Notes: generated by a model from the sequence alone, not told the origin. Counted from the first letter of the stretch, positions 45,087 through 53,630 are shown. The stretch is 64,000 nt of DNA from an uncultured PS1 clade bacterium (GCA_902624095.1 CACNWB010000002.1:56153-120152); one strand, 5' to 3'. Translations and numbers: made by a program.

Positions 45087-45455
45087 ATGACCAGTGAAGC
45101 CTTGCCGATTGGCCAGATTGTCACCGTTTTGATTTTTCTGGCTAGCCTTCTGGTGGCCTTGTATTTCGTGCGCCGTCACGGGACGGGCCTGCGCCAGCAT
45201 CTTACGGCTGCGCGGCGGGCGCAAATAGTCAGCGAATTGTCCCTAGGTCAGCGAGAACGCCTGCGTATCGTTCAGATCGACCATCGCGAATATGTGATTA
45301 TTTCAGGTCACAGCGGAACGCCGGCCTTTTTTGCCTTGCCCGCTTATGGTGCGCACACTCAATCCCCTGTCGAAAACGGGGATGAACTACCAAAATCTCT
45401 GCGCGCTTTCGTGCCGACCCAAAAGACAAACGTCAAGCAAGGGGCCGAGCAATGA
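45087..45455 (+). CDS. fliO: Flagellar biosynthesis protein FliO
   Basis: A 122-aa protein with one N-terminal membrane helix (about 8-27, IGQIVTVLIFLASLLVALYF) and a short cytoplasmic domain (AQIVSELSLGQRERLRIVQIDHREYVIIS) typical of FliO. It helps assemble the FliP ring. GAGAGGAGACAGCA precedes ATG 45087, and the gene overlaps fliP by 4 bp. Confidence 0.9.
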   Translation: MTSEALPIGQIVTVLIFLASLLVALYFVRRHGTGLRQHLTAARRAQIVSELSLGQRERLRIVQIDHREYVIISGHSGTPAFFALPAYGAHTQSPVENGDELPKSLRAFVPTQKTNVKQGAEQ

Positions 45456-46225
45456 ATAAACCCGTCCTACAATTACTATTTTCTCTTCTCGCAGGATTGG
45501 TGTTTGTGGTCGTGCTGGGCGGCGGCGCAATGGCACAGGACGCTACAGGTCTGCCGGCGTTGAACATGATCACCCAACCAGATGGCACCACGACCTATTC
45601 GCTGTCACTTCAAATTCTAGCACTGATGACAGCAGTTTCCCTGTTGCCGTCGCTGGTACTCGGTATGACGTCGTTTACACGCATCATCATTGTGCTGTCG
45701 ATATTGCGTCAAGCCATGGGAACCCAGCAAACCCCACCCAATCAGGTGTTGATTGCTATCGCCTTGTTTTTGTCGCTGTTTATCATGACCCCTACGTTGA
45801 CGGCCGTTTACGACGAGGCCGTGAACCCCTACGTCGACCAGAAAATTGCTGCGGAAGAGGCCATGTCGACCGGCAGCACGATTATGAAATCCTTCATGAT
45901 CCGCAATACGCGGGAAAAGGATTTGGTGATGTTTTCTGAAATGGCCGGGCAGGGTGATTTCGAAGACAATGCCGATGTGCCGATGACGATTGTGTTGCCG
46001 GCCTTCATAACCTCGGAGCTGAAATCGGCGTTCCAGATCGGCTTTCTGCTGTTTTTGCCCTTTCTGGTCATTGATATGGTTATCGCTTCAATTCTGATGT
46101 CGCTCGGAATGATGATGCTGAGCCCTATGTTGGTCGCATTGCCCTTCAAATTACTGCTTTTTGTTCTCGTTGATGGCTGGTCGATGACCGTCGGCTCGCT
46201 GGTTGCGACCTATGCTTCCGGTTAA
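45452..46225 (+). CDS. fliP: Flagellar export gate protein FliP
   Basis: A 257-aa gate protein with an N-terminal cleavable signal (AMAQD at about 28) and four membrane helices. Family motifs: TSFTRIIIVLSILRQAMGTQQTPPNQVLIAIALFL and FLPFLVIDMVIASILMSLGMMMLSP. Five copies form the export channel with FliQ and FliR. Fixed order O-P-Q-R-flhB. Confidence 0.97.
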   Translation: MNKPVLQLLFSLLAGLVFVVVLGGGAMAQDATGLPALNMITQPDGTTTYSLSLQILALMTAVSLLPSLVLGMTSFTRIIIVLSILRQAMGTQQTPPNQVLIAIALFLSLFIMTPTLTAVYDEAVNPYVDQKIAAEEAMSTGSTIMKSFMIRNTREKDLVMFSEMAGQGDFEDNADVPMTIVLPAFITSELKSAFQIGFLLFLPFLVIDMVIASILMSLGMMMLSPMLVALPFKLLLFVLVDGWSMTVGSLVATYASG

Positions 46226-46248
46226 CCAGGAATTTACGGAGATATTCT

Positions 46249-46515
46249 ATGGATTTTGATTCAAATGTCGGATTTTTACGTCAGGCCTTCTGGCAGATTA
46301 TCATGGCCGCTGGTCCCATTTTGGGGATTGCGCTGGCTGTGGGTCTCATCATCGGCATTATTCAGGCGGCGACCTCGATTAATGAAATGACGCTAAGCTT
46401 CGTGCCAAAACTAGTAATTGTGGTGGCGTCACTGGCGCTATTGTCAAATTTTATCATGTTGCAACTCACCGATTACTTCGCCTTCGTTTTCGATCAAATC
46501 ACACGCATCGGTTAG
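46249..46515 (+). CDS. fliQ: Flagellar export gate protein FliQ
   Basis: An 88-aa protein of standard length with two membrane helices (about 13-38, 55-77). Motif GLIIGIIQAATSINEMTLSFVPK is the FliQ signature. GGAG lies before ATG 46249. It packs around the FliP ring. Confidence 0.96.
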   Translation: MDFDSNVGFLRQAFWQIIMAAGPILGIALAVGLIIGIIQAATSINEMTLSFVPKLVIVVASLALLSNFIMLQLTDYFAFVFDQITRIG

Positions 46516-46524
46516 GCGTTGCAC

Positions 46525-47346
46525 ATGCAGGGCTTACTGGTTGAAAATGCATCCGGACTGCCGGGCATCGACATCAATATGATGATCGAATATCTGGTGT
46601 TGCATATGGTTGCGGCACTCAGAATTGGCGCGTTTTTGATAGCCTCACCGTTTTTCGGCGCACGATATGTACTTTTGCCAATCCGTATATTGTTTACCAT
46701 GGTGCTGGCGGTCATACTGGTGCCAAATATAGATATTCCCGACAGCCAACTCATCGGAACCGCAACCGGTGTCTTGATTATCTTCAAAGAAATCTGCATC
46801 GGCCTAGCGGCTGGGTTGATTATGACCATTTGGTTTTCAGCCGCCGCGCTTGCGGGTGAAAAAATTGCTTCGACCGCGGGGCTTGGTTTTGCTGCGCAAA
46901 TGGACCCAGCCTCAGGCGCACAGACGCCCGTGGTCAGTCAAATTTTGAATTTGCTTCTAATTGTATTGTTACTATCACTCGATGCGCATTTGCTTGTGAT
47001 TTCAATCATTTTGAAGTCTTACGAAATTTCCCCAATCGCTTATTCGCCCGATTTGAGCGTGCTTGTTGCATCGGGTATTGAGGCGGCAGGCATGATGTTT
47101 TTTGCCGCCGCAATGATCATGCTACCGGTGATTACGCTGCTTTTGATGATTAACCTCACCATCGGTGTTGTGACTCGGTCGGCGCCCACATTGAACCTGT
47201 TTTCGTTCGGTTTTCCAATATCGATGCTGGGCGTTTTCTTTATCTTGTATATTTCGACGGATGTTTTGGGATACGCCTTTAACGATCTAATAGAGGCGGC
47301 CATAGACAGCATCGAGCGCAGCATTGCGGGGATTGCCTATGGCTGA
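46525..47346 (+). CDS. fliR: Flagellar export gate protein FliR
   Basis: A 273-aa membrane protein with several helices. Motifs: AALRIGAFLIASPFFGARYVL, GEKIASTAGLGFAAQMDPASG and LINLTIGVVTRSAPTLNLFSFGFP. ATG 46525 is used; TTG 46519 is the track start and could also be used. It overlaps flhB by 8 bp. FliR completes the FliPQR export channel. Confidence 0.95.
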   Translation: MQGLLVENASGLPGIDINMMIEYLVLHMVAALRIGAFLIASPFFGARYVLLPIRILFTMVLAVILVPNIDIPDSQLIGTATGVLIIFKEICIGLAAGLIMTIWFSAAALAGEKIASTAGLGFAAQMDPASGAQTPVVSQILNLLLIVLLLSLDAHLLVISIILKSYEISPIAYSPDLSVLVASGIEAAGMMFFAAAMIMLPVITLLLMINLTIGVVTRSAPTLNLFSFGFPISMLGVFFILYISTDVLGYAFNDLIEAAIDSIERSIAGIAYG

Positions 47347-48490
47347 AGAAAGTCAGGACGGTCAGGAGAAAACCGAAGAGCCTTCTCAGCGGAAGCTGGA
47401 GAAGGCGCGCGAAGACGGTAAGGTCGTTACCTCAAAAGAAATGTTTGTGTTCACCAGCCTCGTAGCAGGGCTGATTACCGCGCTGTCGATTGTGGCCTTT
47501 GGCCGCCAGCCGCTGACGAATTGGGGTGGCCTTTTCATGCTTGATGCCACGACACATATAGACAGCCTCATTCTTGCTCATATGGATTATGCCCTGTGGT
47601 TTTTGATCCACGGCACTATCATATTCGGCCTGCCGATAATGATAGTGACCATTCTGACGCAGTTCGGTGTTGGCGGCATTATTTTTGCGCCTAAAGCACT
47701 TGCCTTTAAAGGCTCGCGCATCAACCCGCTATCAGGCCTTAAACGCATGTTTTCCCTTAAGGCGCTAGTCGAACTTGGTAAATCTATCCTGAAAGTGGCT
47801 TTCCTGTTCGGTATTGGCTTTGTGGTCATTGTGTATTTCATGCCTGGAATTATCTGGTTTCCCAATGGCACAATGGCCAATGCACTAAATATGATGACCT
47901 CGCTCATTCCGTCCTTAATTGGCGGTTTGCTAATTGGTCTTTTCATTATCGCCTTATTGGATTACGCCTGGCAACGTTATGACTTCATGAAGCAGATGCG
48001 GATGAGCCGTCAAGATCAAAAGGAAGAGTTTAAACAGACCGATGGGTCGCCGGAGGTGAAAGCCAAAATTCGCCGCATGCAAATGGAAGCCTCGGCCAAT
48101 GCCAGCAAACAACGCGAGGCCTTAGCCCAAGTCGGGGAAGCGACCGCGGTAATTACCAACCCGACGCATTTTGCGGTAGCGTTGAAATATGAAGTGGGTA
48201 GTCGCGGCGCGCCCACTGTGTTGGCCATGGGGCGCGGTATTATGGCCGAGCAGATCATCGAGCGCGCGAATAGTGCCCATGTTACCGTGTTCCAAAGCCC
48301 GTTGCTGGCGCGAGCGCTCTTCTTCACCAGCGAGATTGGTGGGGAAATCTCAGAAGCCTTGTATAATGCGGTTGCTGTGGTGCTGGCCTATATTTACCGT
48401 GTTGATCAAGGAGATGTTGCAGAGCGTCCGAGCATCGATGTGCCGCGCGATCTGAGATTCTCCGAAAATGGTCAATTGCTTGAGGAGTAA
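47339..48490 (+). CDS. flhB: Flagellar export switch protein FlhB
   Basis: A 383-aa protein. The N-terminus EKTEEPSQRKLEKAREDG is the FlhB hallmark; four membrane helices follow to about 215. The cytoplasmic domain carries the self-cleavage site in ITNPTHFAVAL (about residue 274). Cleavage at Asn-Pro switches export from rod/hook to filament substrates, together with FliK. ATG 47339 (MAEES) fits the family better than the track start at 47324. Confidence 0.96.
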   Translation: MAEESQDGQEKTEEPSQRKLEKAREDGKVVTSKEMFVFTSLVAGLITALSIVAFGRQPLTNWGGLFMLDATTHIDSLILAHMDYALWFLIHGTIIFGLPIMIVTILTQFGVGGIIFAPKALAFKGSRINPLSGLKRMFSLKALVELGKSILKVAFLFGIGFVVIVYFMPGIIWFPNGTMANALNMMTSLIPSLIGGLLIGLFIIALLDYAWQRYDFMKQMRMSRQDQKEEFKQTDGSPEVKAKIRRMQMEASANASKQREALAQVGEATAVITNPTHFAVALKYEVGSRGAPTVLAMGRGIMAEQIIERANSAHVTVFQSPLLARALFFTSEIGGEISEALYNAVAVVLAYIYRVDQGDVAERPSIDVPRDLRFSENGQLLEE

Positions 48491-48495
48491 TTTAT

Positions 48496-48717
48496 ATGTC
48501 GGCTCGACGCAGTCATGGGTCATTGGGTGATCTGATTAGCACATTGGTGTTTTCTAGCATGGCGCTTTTGGCTTTTTTAACCGGTTTTGGTGCGCTAGAG
48601 GCCGGTGAAACCTGGCGCGCGGCGGGTATCTGGTTTACCGGATTTTTGTGCTTTTTGGGCGCGTGCCGTTATCCGCTGGCGCGGCTTTTTGATGCAATGG
48701 CTGAGCGCCACTCATGA
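48496..48717 (+). CDS. Small two-helix membrane protein
   Basis: A 73-aa protein with two predicted membrane helices (about 10-32 and 43-62) and short basic ends. It starts 5 bp after flhB and overlaps the next gene by 4 bp (ATGA), so it belongs to the end of the fliO-flhB operon. No family recognised. The tight coupling to flhB and to the next three genes suggests a membrane accessory of the export or motor system, by position only. Confidence 0.7.
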   Translation: MSARRSHGSLGDLISTLVFSSMALLAFLTGFGALEAGETWRAAGIWFTGFLCFLGACRYPLARLFDAMAERHS

Positions 48718-48935
48718 CCCATGCCGACCCGCGATTGACATGCTATAAATGCCAGTTCCTGCGTGTCACCCACGACGTCAGACGGCCCTGGGGATGCCGT
48801 AAATTCGGCTTTAAATCACCGAATTTGCCTGGCCAGGTGGTGTTTTCATCGACTGGCACGAAATGTGCAAACTATATACAACGCGAACAGGTTCGAATCG
48901 AAAATGAACCAAAAGACAAGGGGATACTCGCATGA
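48714..48935 (+). CDS. Small four-cysteine protein
   Basis: A 73-aa protein with Cys spacing LTCYKCQFLRVTHD..RPWGCRKFGFKS..GTKCANY. The C-x2-C plus two later Cys would bind a metal such as Zn. Short proteins with this THD..RP.GC..FGFKS pattern are conserved in Proteobacteria, sometimes misnamed uracil-DNA glycosylase because of tiny size and motif carry-over; I do not know a proven function. It overlaps the genes on both sides by 4 bp, so it is part of one operon. Confidence 0.72.
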   Translation: MTHADPRLTCYKCQFLRVTHDVRRPWGCRKFGFKSPNLPGQVVFSSTGTKCANYIQREQVRIENEPKDKGILA

Positions 48936-49681
48936 GTGCTGATCTGGTTATGGTGCAGGAAAGCGTCAAACTGGCGCTGGATGCCGCAGATGCTGCTGCC
49001 GATGTGACGGCGGAATACAACAAGGTAAAGAAGGAAAACAAAAAATTTCTGGGACGGGTGAAATCGATCCACCGTATGTCGGGCCTTATTGCCATTATTG
49101 CCGCCGTTGTGACAATCGGCGCATTGGCTCTGACACTGATGATACACTTTCGGTCAATGTCATCGCTTGAACTTTTGTCGGGCACCAATCGCGAGGCTGT
49201 GATTGTTTTTGCCGAAAATGTAGACAGTATGAACCAGTCGATTGGCAAGCTGGAAATGACCCTGCAAAAGCAGGATGACCTTGTGGCGTTGAACCAGCAA
49301 TTGTTGGGCGAAATTCAAACCTTGCGCACCAGCAGTCAGGAACCGCTGAAAGCCATTGAAGAACGTTTACAGTCTTCAATGAAAGAACAGCAAAAGGCAA
49401 ATGGCAAGCTGGCTTCCTCAATTTCCAGTTTTTCCGGCAGGCTGACCGCGATGCAGAAGGAAACCGCCAAAGAGATTAAGAAATCTGCGAGTTCGATTAA
49501 CGCTCTTGCGACCAAAACCGATAATAAAGACAACAAAACACTTGCTGAACTAAATAAAAAGCTGGCAAAAATGGATAAGCTTCAACAAGAACTGGCGCAG
49601 CAATTGGACCTTCTGGTTCGCGAAAATTCAGCCATGCGAAAGCTACTTGCTAACGGGCAACGCCAAATCAAGTTCCCGTAA
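48932..49681 (+). CDS. Membrane-anchored coiled-coil protein
   Basis: A 249-aa protein: N-terminal helical segment (1-45), one membrane helix (about 51-74, LIAIIAAVVTIGALALTLMI), then a long coiled coil (about 90-240) with many Lys/Glu/Gln (LQSSMKEQQKANGKLASSIS; LAELNKKLAKMDKLQQELAQQL). The coiled coil is probably periplasmic. Overlap with the preceding gene and position before the motor genes suggest a stator or basal-body accessory. It is similar in architecture to single-pass motor accessories, but no family motif was recognised. Confidence 0.72.
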   Translation: MSADLVMVQESVKLALDAADAAADVTAEYNKVKKENKKFLGRVKSIHRMSGLIAIIAAVVTIGALALTLMIHFRSMSSLELLSGTNREAVIVFAENVDSMNQSIGKLEMTLQKQDDLVALNQQLLGEIQTLRTSSQEPLKAIEERLQSSMKEQQKANGKLASSISSFSGRLTAMQKETAKEIKKSASSINALATKTDNKDNKTLAELNKKLAKMDKLQQELAQQLDLLVRENSAMRKLLANGQRQIKFP

Positions 49682-49701
49682 GCGACGTGGAGAGTGTGCT
49701 C

Positions 49702-50505
49702 ATGCAGAGCTCGGAATATGAAGGCGAGCAATTAATCGACGACATGCGGACGGTTAGTGTAGAGGCGAACAAATCTTCTGCGCGTGCGTCCAGTCTTCTG
49801 CGCCTCAGTGGGTTGGGCAGGCTCTCGCGCGCCAATGGTTTACGTCTGAAAAATGGCGATGTCATCGTGGCTATTAATGGCGAGATATTTAACGGCAATG
49901 AAAACGACTTCAATGAGGCGCTGACGCTGGAAGATGTTGACGCGCGCACGTTGGTTACGATTAGCCGCGGCACGGTTCTGTTCGACGTGTTGACCGCCGG
50001 CCCGCTGGGTGGTGAATACGAGTTTGCCGAGCCGGAACTGGCAAATGATATTACACAAGCCTTTCAAACCTATCAGGTTGACGCCATTGACCGCTATGAA
50101 CCCTTTGAAGTGATGCGCAAGATAAATCGAGAATGTCTCGTTTTTTCGGCTGTTCCGATCCAGCTACCTTATGTTTTTCCTGCTGTGTGGCTGTTACAGA
50201 ACCGTATTTGGGAACCGATGTTTGCCGTAATCGCGGCTTATGCCCTGGCGATTGTGGTGCATCCCTTACTATTTGCACTAATTTATGTTCTGACCTGCGT
50301 TTATTTTGGTCGCGGGCAGGTTGGCATTTTGCGCAGCTATGGGCTTTTCCACGAGCACACGCTTTGGTTGTGTGTTGCTGCACGGTCAATTGAACAGGCG
50401 CAGGCAATTTGCCGACAGATTGATCCGCGCTGCAAGTTCAGGTTCAGCCATGTTGGTCCGCCTGCACCACCGGAAGCTAACGACGAAGACGAAGCTTCAA
50501 ACTAG
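49702..50505 (+). CDS. PDZ-like domain membrane protein
   Basis: A 267-aa protein from ATG 49702 (GGAGAG upstream; the track uses GTG 49687). Residues about 35-85 have a PDZ-like stretch (LRLKNGDVIVAINGEIFNGNENDFNEAL). About 145-220 contain hydrophobic helices (FPAVWLLQNRIW..MFAVIAAYALAIVVHPLLFALIYVLTCVYFG). A C-terminal cytoplasmic-looking tail ends acidic. It is convergent with motB and overlaps its stop by 4 bp. I cannot name it; its operon puts it with the flagellar genes. Confidence 0.72.
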   Translation: MQSSEYEGEQLIDDMRTVSVEANKSSARASSLLRLSGLGRLSRANGLRLKNGDVIVAINGEIFNGNENDFNEALTLEDVDARTLVTISRGTVLFDVLTAGPLGGEYEFAEPELANDITQAFQTYQVDAIDRYEPFEVMRKINRECLVFSAVPIQLPYVFPAVWLLQNRIWEPMFAVIAAYALAIVVHPLLFALIYVLTCVYFGRGQVGILRSYGLFHEHTLWLCVAARSIEQAQAICRQIDPRCKFRFSHVGPPAPPEANDEDEASN

Positions 50506-51650
50506 TAATTTATTTCGATTTCGATACGGCGGTTTTTACCGCGGCCGTCGGCTGACGCGTTGTCTGCAACAGGGCGGCTGTCGCCAAAACTTACAGCCTG
50601 CATGCGCGTGCTGTCCACACTTCCGTCATTTTGTAGCGACTGCACAACGCTGGAGGCGCGTGCGGCGGCCAGATCCCAGTTGTCGCGATATTGCGACCCG
50701 AAGATTAGCGGCACGTTGTCGGTGTGGCCGGACACATTGATGCGGCTCTTGCCTTGTTCGTTGAGTTTGCCAATTCGTTGCATAATCTCCCGCGCTTGCG
50801 GTGTTAGATTTGCAGAACCGGACCGGAATGCGCCTGCAGAACCGACTGTAACAATCACTCGGTCTTCTTCACGCTCTACCGCGACTAAACCCTGGCCGAT
50901 TTCCTGCTTCAGGGCGACTGTCAGTTTGTCTTCAGCGATCTGAGCACGGCGTGATTGTTCTTCGGGCGAACCTTGATTGGCATCCTCGCCCTCGGATTCT
51001 TTCTTTTGAAGGCGCTGCAATTCGTCTGTCAACTGTGTCAGCTTCTGTTCGAGGCCACCAAACAAAACCTCTTGATCGGATTTTCCAGCTTGTTTTTTTG
51101 CCTTGTCAACGGCATCAAGCGTTTTCTTCAGCAGTTCTGGCAATTGGTCGTCCACTTTTTGTTCGGCAAAATTTACCACCAGTTTTTCGCCCATCGTTTC
51201 AACCTGAATGTCGCCCTTGGCAATCGCTTGTTCAAGAGCTTCCATAATTTCCTGAGCCTTGCCGTCGCCTTCATCGGCATCTTTTGTTTTGGTTTGGAGC
51301 TCAAGTTTGGGCTGATTAACTTGCGTTGTCTGTTGGGTCATTTCATTGGTAACAGAGGGTGCCGGTGAGGGGCTGAAGGACATTGAGATGATTGTTGTTC
51401 CCATAGGCTGCTCGACGATCGGGACTTCGCGTTGAATACCGAACGCATTGTTCAAAGAGCCTGTAATTTGCTTGAATTTCGGCACGTTAAACTCGGCAAA
51501 AGACAGAATGAGCACGAAAAAGCACATCAGAAGAATGGCCATGTCAGCAAAGGTACCCATCCAGGCAGGTAGACCCGCGGGAGGACATTTCGGACACTCC
51601 TCTTCAGGTTCCTCTATCTCTTCATCGATTTCATTCTTTGCACTAGACAT
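50502..51650 (-). CDS. pomB: PomB/MotB-type stator protein
   Basis: A 382-aa stator B subunit. N-terminal CPKCPPAGLPAWMGTFADMAILLMCFFVLILSF closely resembles Vibrio PomB, with the ion-binding Asp at residue 36 in one membrane helix. A plug-like segment follows, then an unusually long acidic linker with coiled coil (about 115-245), and a C-terminal OmpA-like peptidoglycan-binding domain (INVSGHTDNVPLIFGSQYRDNWDLAAARA). The PomB-like N-terminus suggests Na+ drive. It lies 33 bp after the A subunit and shares its promoter. Confidence 0.9.
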   Translation of the reverse strand: MSSAKNEIDEEIEEPEEECPKCPPAGLPAWMGTFADMAILLMCFFVLILSFAEFNVPKFKQITGSLNNAFGIQREVPIVEQPMGTTIISMSFSPSPAPSVTNEMTQQTTQVNQPKLELQTKTKDADEGDGKAQEIMEALEQAIAKGDIQVETMGEKLVVNFAEQKVDDQLPELLKKTLDAVDKAKKQAGKSDQEVLFGGLEQKLTQLTDELQRLQKKESEGEDANQGSPEEQSRRAQIAEDKLTVALKQEIGQGLVAVEREEDRVIVTVGSAGAFRSGSANLTPQAREIMQRIGKLNEQGKSRINVSGHTDNVPLIFGSQYRDNWDLAAARASSVVQSLQNDGSVDSTRMQAVSFGDSRPVADNASADGRGKNRRIEIEINY

Positions 51651-51683
51651 CTCATTTCCCTGCTATCAGACCCACGTTAACTG

Positions 51684-52448
51684 TTAGGCAGCTTCCAGCA
51701 TTTTTTCCTGTGCTTTGGCTGGCAGGTTTGCGACCATCTGGTCCTGAATGTTGCGCGGGCTCTCGCCGCGGGCAATGCTACGAAGTCCAGAAAGTACCAT
51801 TTCCCGGTAGACGACTTCGTATTCGGTGAAGCCTTCGAGCTTGGTCAACATTGGTTGGAACATTAGATTGGCCAGCAATGCCCCGTAAAGCGTCGTCAAC
51901 AGAGCAATCGCCATCGCTGGACCGATTGATTTTGGATCAGCCATATTACCCAGCATGAAAACAAGGCCGATTAGCGTGCCAACCATGCCCATGGCTGGTG
52001 CAATGTCCACGTAAGACTTGATTACGTTTTGGCGCGCTTCATGGCGAAGCTTCATAGCTTTTATTTCTTGGTTCATTTGGTCGGCCAGCTTGGTTTCGTC
52101 CGCACCGTCGACAAGCATTTGCATGCCTTTTGAAAAGAATTTATCGGGCACTTCCTGGCCTTCAAGCGCCATCATGCCATCTTTTCGGGCGATTGCTGCC
52201 AATTCGACCATACGCTCGATTAATTCTTCATTTTTTTTAATTGGAGGCATGAAAACTTTCAGCATTGCACCGTGGCCAGCCCCCCAAGCGCCAATAGGAT
52301 GAGAGTATAACACCGCGAAAAGTGTGCCCCCAAAAACCGTTGTCATTGATGCAGGGTCAATAAATGGTTCAATGCCCCCGCCACTAATCATAGTGTAGGC
52401 AACCATGCCCATAGCACCGAGAAAACCTAGAATTGAAGCTATATCCAT
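51684..52448 (-). CDS. pomA: PomA/MotA-type stator protein
   Basis: A 254-aa stator A subunit, the same length as Vibrio PomA. Four membrane helices; cytoplasmic loop VELAAIARKDGMMALEGQEVPDKFFSKGMQMLVDG. Helices 3-4 read DIAPAMGMVGTLIGLVFML and AIALLTTLYGALLANL, where the T and TT positions match those tied to Na+ use in PomA. With PomB it forms the 5:2 ion channel that turns the rotor by acting on FliG. A sigma-54 site lies upstream on the minus strand. Confidence 0.92.
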   Translation of the reverse strand: MDIASILGFLGAMGMVAYTMISGGGIEPFIDPASMTTVFGGTLFAVLYSHPIGAWGAGHGAMLKVFMPPIKKNEELIERMVELAAIARKDGMMALEGQEVPDKFFSKGMQMLVDGADETKLADQMNQEIKAMKLRHEARQNVIKSYVDIAPAMGMVGTLIGLVFMLGNMADPKSIGPAMAIALLTTLYGALLANLMFQPMLTKLEGFTEYEVVYREMVLSGLRSIARGESPRNIQDQMVANLPAKAQEKMLEAA

Positions 52449-52489
52449 TGTTAAACTCTCTTAAACTCGCGCATCCTTAAGACTGTTAA

Positions 52490-52506
52490 GCAATTCGTGT
52501 ACCAAA
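52490..52506 (-). promoter_or_regulatory. Sigma-54 promoter for the stator operon
   Basis: On the minus strand: TTTGGTACACGAATTGC, GG-N10-GC with perfect TTGC and one change in the -24 box. The predicted start is about 30 nt before the pomA start. Confidence 0.78.
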
Positions 52507-52567
52507 CTCTTTAGTAAAATAATTCTTACTTTGAATTTCTTCTATTAACAATGAAATTACCGTAATA

Positions 52568-52584
52568 TTGGCAGAGGAATTGCA
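52568..52584 (+). promoter_or_regulatory. Sigma-54 promoter for the DUF1566-type gene
   Basis: TTGGCAGAGGAATTGCA, GG-N10-GC with perfect TTGC and a TGGCAG -24 box. It faces the secreted-protein gene at 52623 and is divergent from the stator promoter 60 bp away. Confidence 0.78.
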
Positions 52585-52622
52585 CACGCTAAATAATCTG
52601 ACACTGCTTGAGGAAATGGATT

Positions 52623-53132
52623 ATGCAAAAGCCTTTAAAATCTCAATACAATAAACCTGGTGTCACCCTTTTTGCCGCCGTCTTGGGGGTGTTTGTGTTG
52701 GCGCATGAGGTTTCGGCCGACGAGCAGGTGTTCGTCGAACGCGACATGTTTGTGCTGGATCTGGTGCAAAATATTGAATGGCTACGCTGCAGTCTAGGTC
52801 AAGTCTGGGATGGCAACACCTGTGCGGGCGAGGTCATGAAACTTAATCATGATGAAATTCAGCAGGCCATCATGCAAGCCAATGAGCAATTGGGGGAAGG
52901 TTGGCGACTGCCGACGTCTGGGGAATTGAAGAATATTGTTTGTAAAGCCTGTTCACCGCCAAAAATCGATCTGGACTTGTTTCCAGCTACATCGGCTGAG
53001 CCTTACTGGACAGGTGAGGCCAATCCGCATCGCAAACCAAACATATATTCAATTAACTTTTACACCGGCCATAGATACGGGAATTTTTTTCCCTATCAGC
53101 GCTTGGCGGTGCGCCTTGTGCGTGACCGCTAG
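52623..53132 (+). CDS. Secreted DUF1566-type protein of the flagellar regulon
   Basis: A 169-aa exported protein. ATG 52623 is preferred over TTG 52608. Signal peptide to about residue 32 (VSA-DE). The mature part is a DUF1566/Lcl-type domain: WDGNTCAGEVMKLNHDEIQQA, GEGWRLPTSGELKNIV, and C-terminal NFFPYQRLAVRLVRDR. Four Cys (LRCSLG, NTCAG, VCKACS) could form two disulfides. The domain is common in surface or periplasmic proteins of unknown role. A sigma-54 promoter and divergence from pomAB suggest a motor-associated periplasmic part. Confidence 0.82.
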   Translation: MQKPLKSQYNKPGVTLFAAVLGVFVLAHEVSADEQVFVERDMFVLDLVQNIEWLRCSLGQVWDGNTCAGEVMKLNHDEIQQAIMQANEQLGEGWRLPTSGELKNIVCKACSPPKIDLDLFPATSAEPYWTGEANPHRKPNIYSINFYTGHRYGNFFPYQRLAVRLVRDR

Positions 53133-53380
53133 TCCGCCTTTGCTTTGTTTGCGCCGCCCTCGCGGCGCCAAAGCCATATTTTTACGCTCGCCATTAATGC
53201 GCCACCCAACACAATCGCTACACTCGCGCGCTCAGGGGTGAACATGCCCAAAAACTTGGTGTTTTCGCCAGCAATAACGGCAAGAAGGACAATGGCAATC
53301 GCAGTTGCGACGAAATAGCGGATGAGCAAACATTGGCGGCACACCTCTGTTTTTGCGTTTTGGCTTCTTTTCGCTTTCAT
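53129..53380 (-). CDS. Small membrane protein (unknown)
   Basis: An 83-aa protein: Cys-containing basic N-terminus (VCRQCLLI), two hydrophobic segments (about 20-40 and 50-68) and a Lys/Ala tail. It overlaps the DUF1566-type gene by 4 bp convergently. The reading frame looks coding and a weak GAGACG site precedes the ATG. No family recognised. Confidence 0.55.
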   Translation of the reverse strand: MKAKRSQNAKTEVCRQCLLIRYFVATAIAIVLLAVIAGENTKFLGMFTPERASVAIVLGGALMASVKIWLWRREGGANKAKAD

Positions 53381-53538
53381 GGTCGTCTCATCTGGCCTTT
53401 GTCAATTGCATTTATCGCAATTCAATTTCCATACCAAACCACAAAAAATGTACAAAAACACCGTCTAAATTTTGACAACAAAATATTTTTTAAAATCATT
53501 AGATTTTTAAGTAACAGAAATTAAACACTATTTCTCAA

Positions 53539-53585
53539 TTATTTTTGACATTTGCATTAGTCAAATTGTTATTTTTGTCATTGCC
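53539..53585. repeat. AT-rich direct repeat upstream of rpoN
   Basis: TTATTTTTGACATTTGC and TTATTTTTGTCATTGCC lie 30 bp apart in the 250-bp gap before rpoN. The first contains TTGACA, a possible -35 box. The gap holds no other recognisable feature and no sigma-54 site. Confidence 0.35.
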
Positions 53586-53630
53586 AAAAACACGCTCACA
53601 GTGCGCCCGTACACAAAAAGGGAGTGTGTC

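Noticed and set aside
48853-48869. CTGGCACGAAATGTGCA as a sigma-54 site before the coiled-coil gene
   Set aside because: It fits GG-N10-GC but has GTGC at -12 and encodes conserved residues (TGTKCA) of the four-Cys protein inside a tightly coupled operon; chance is likely.
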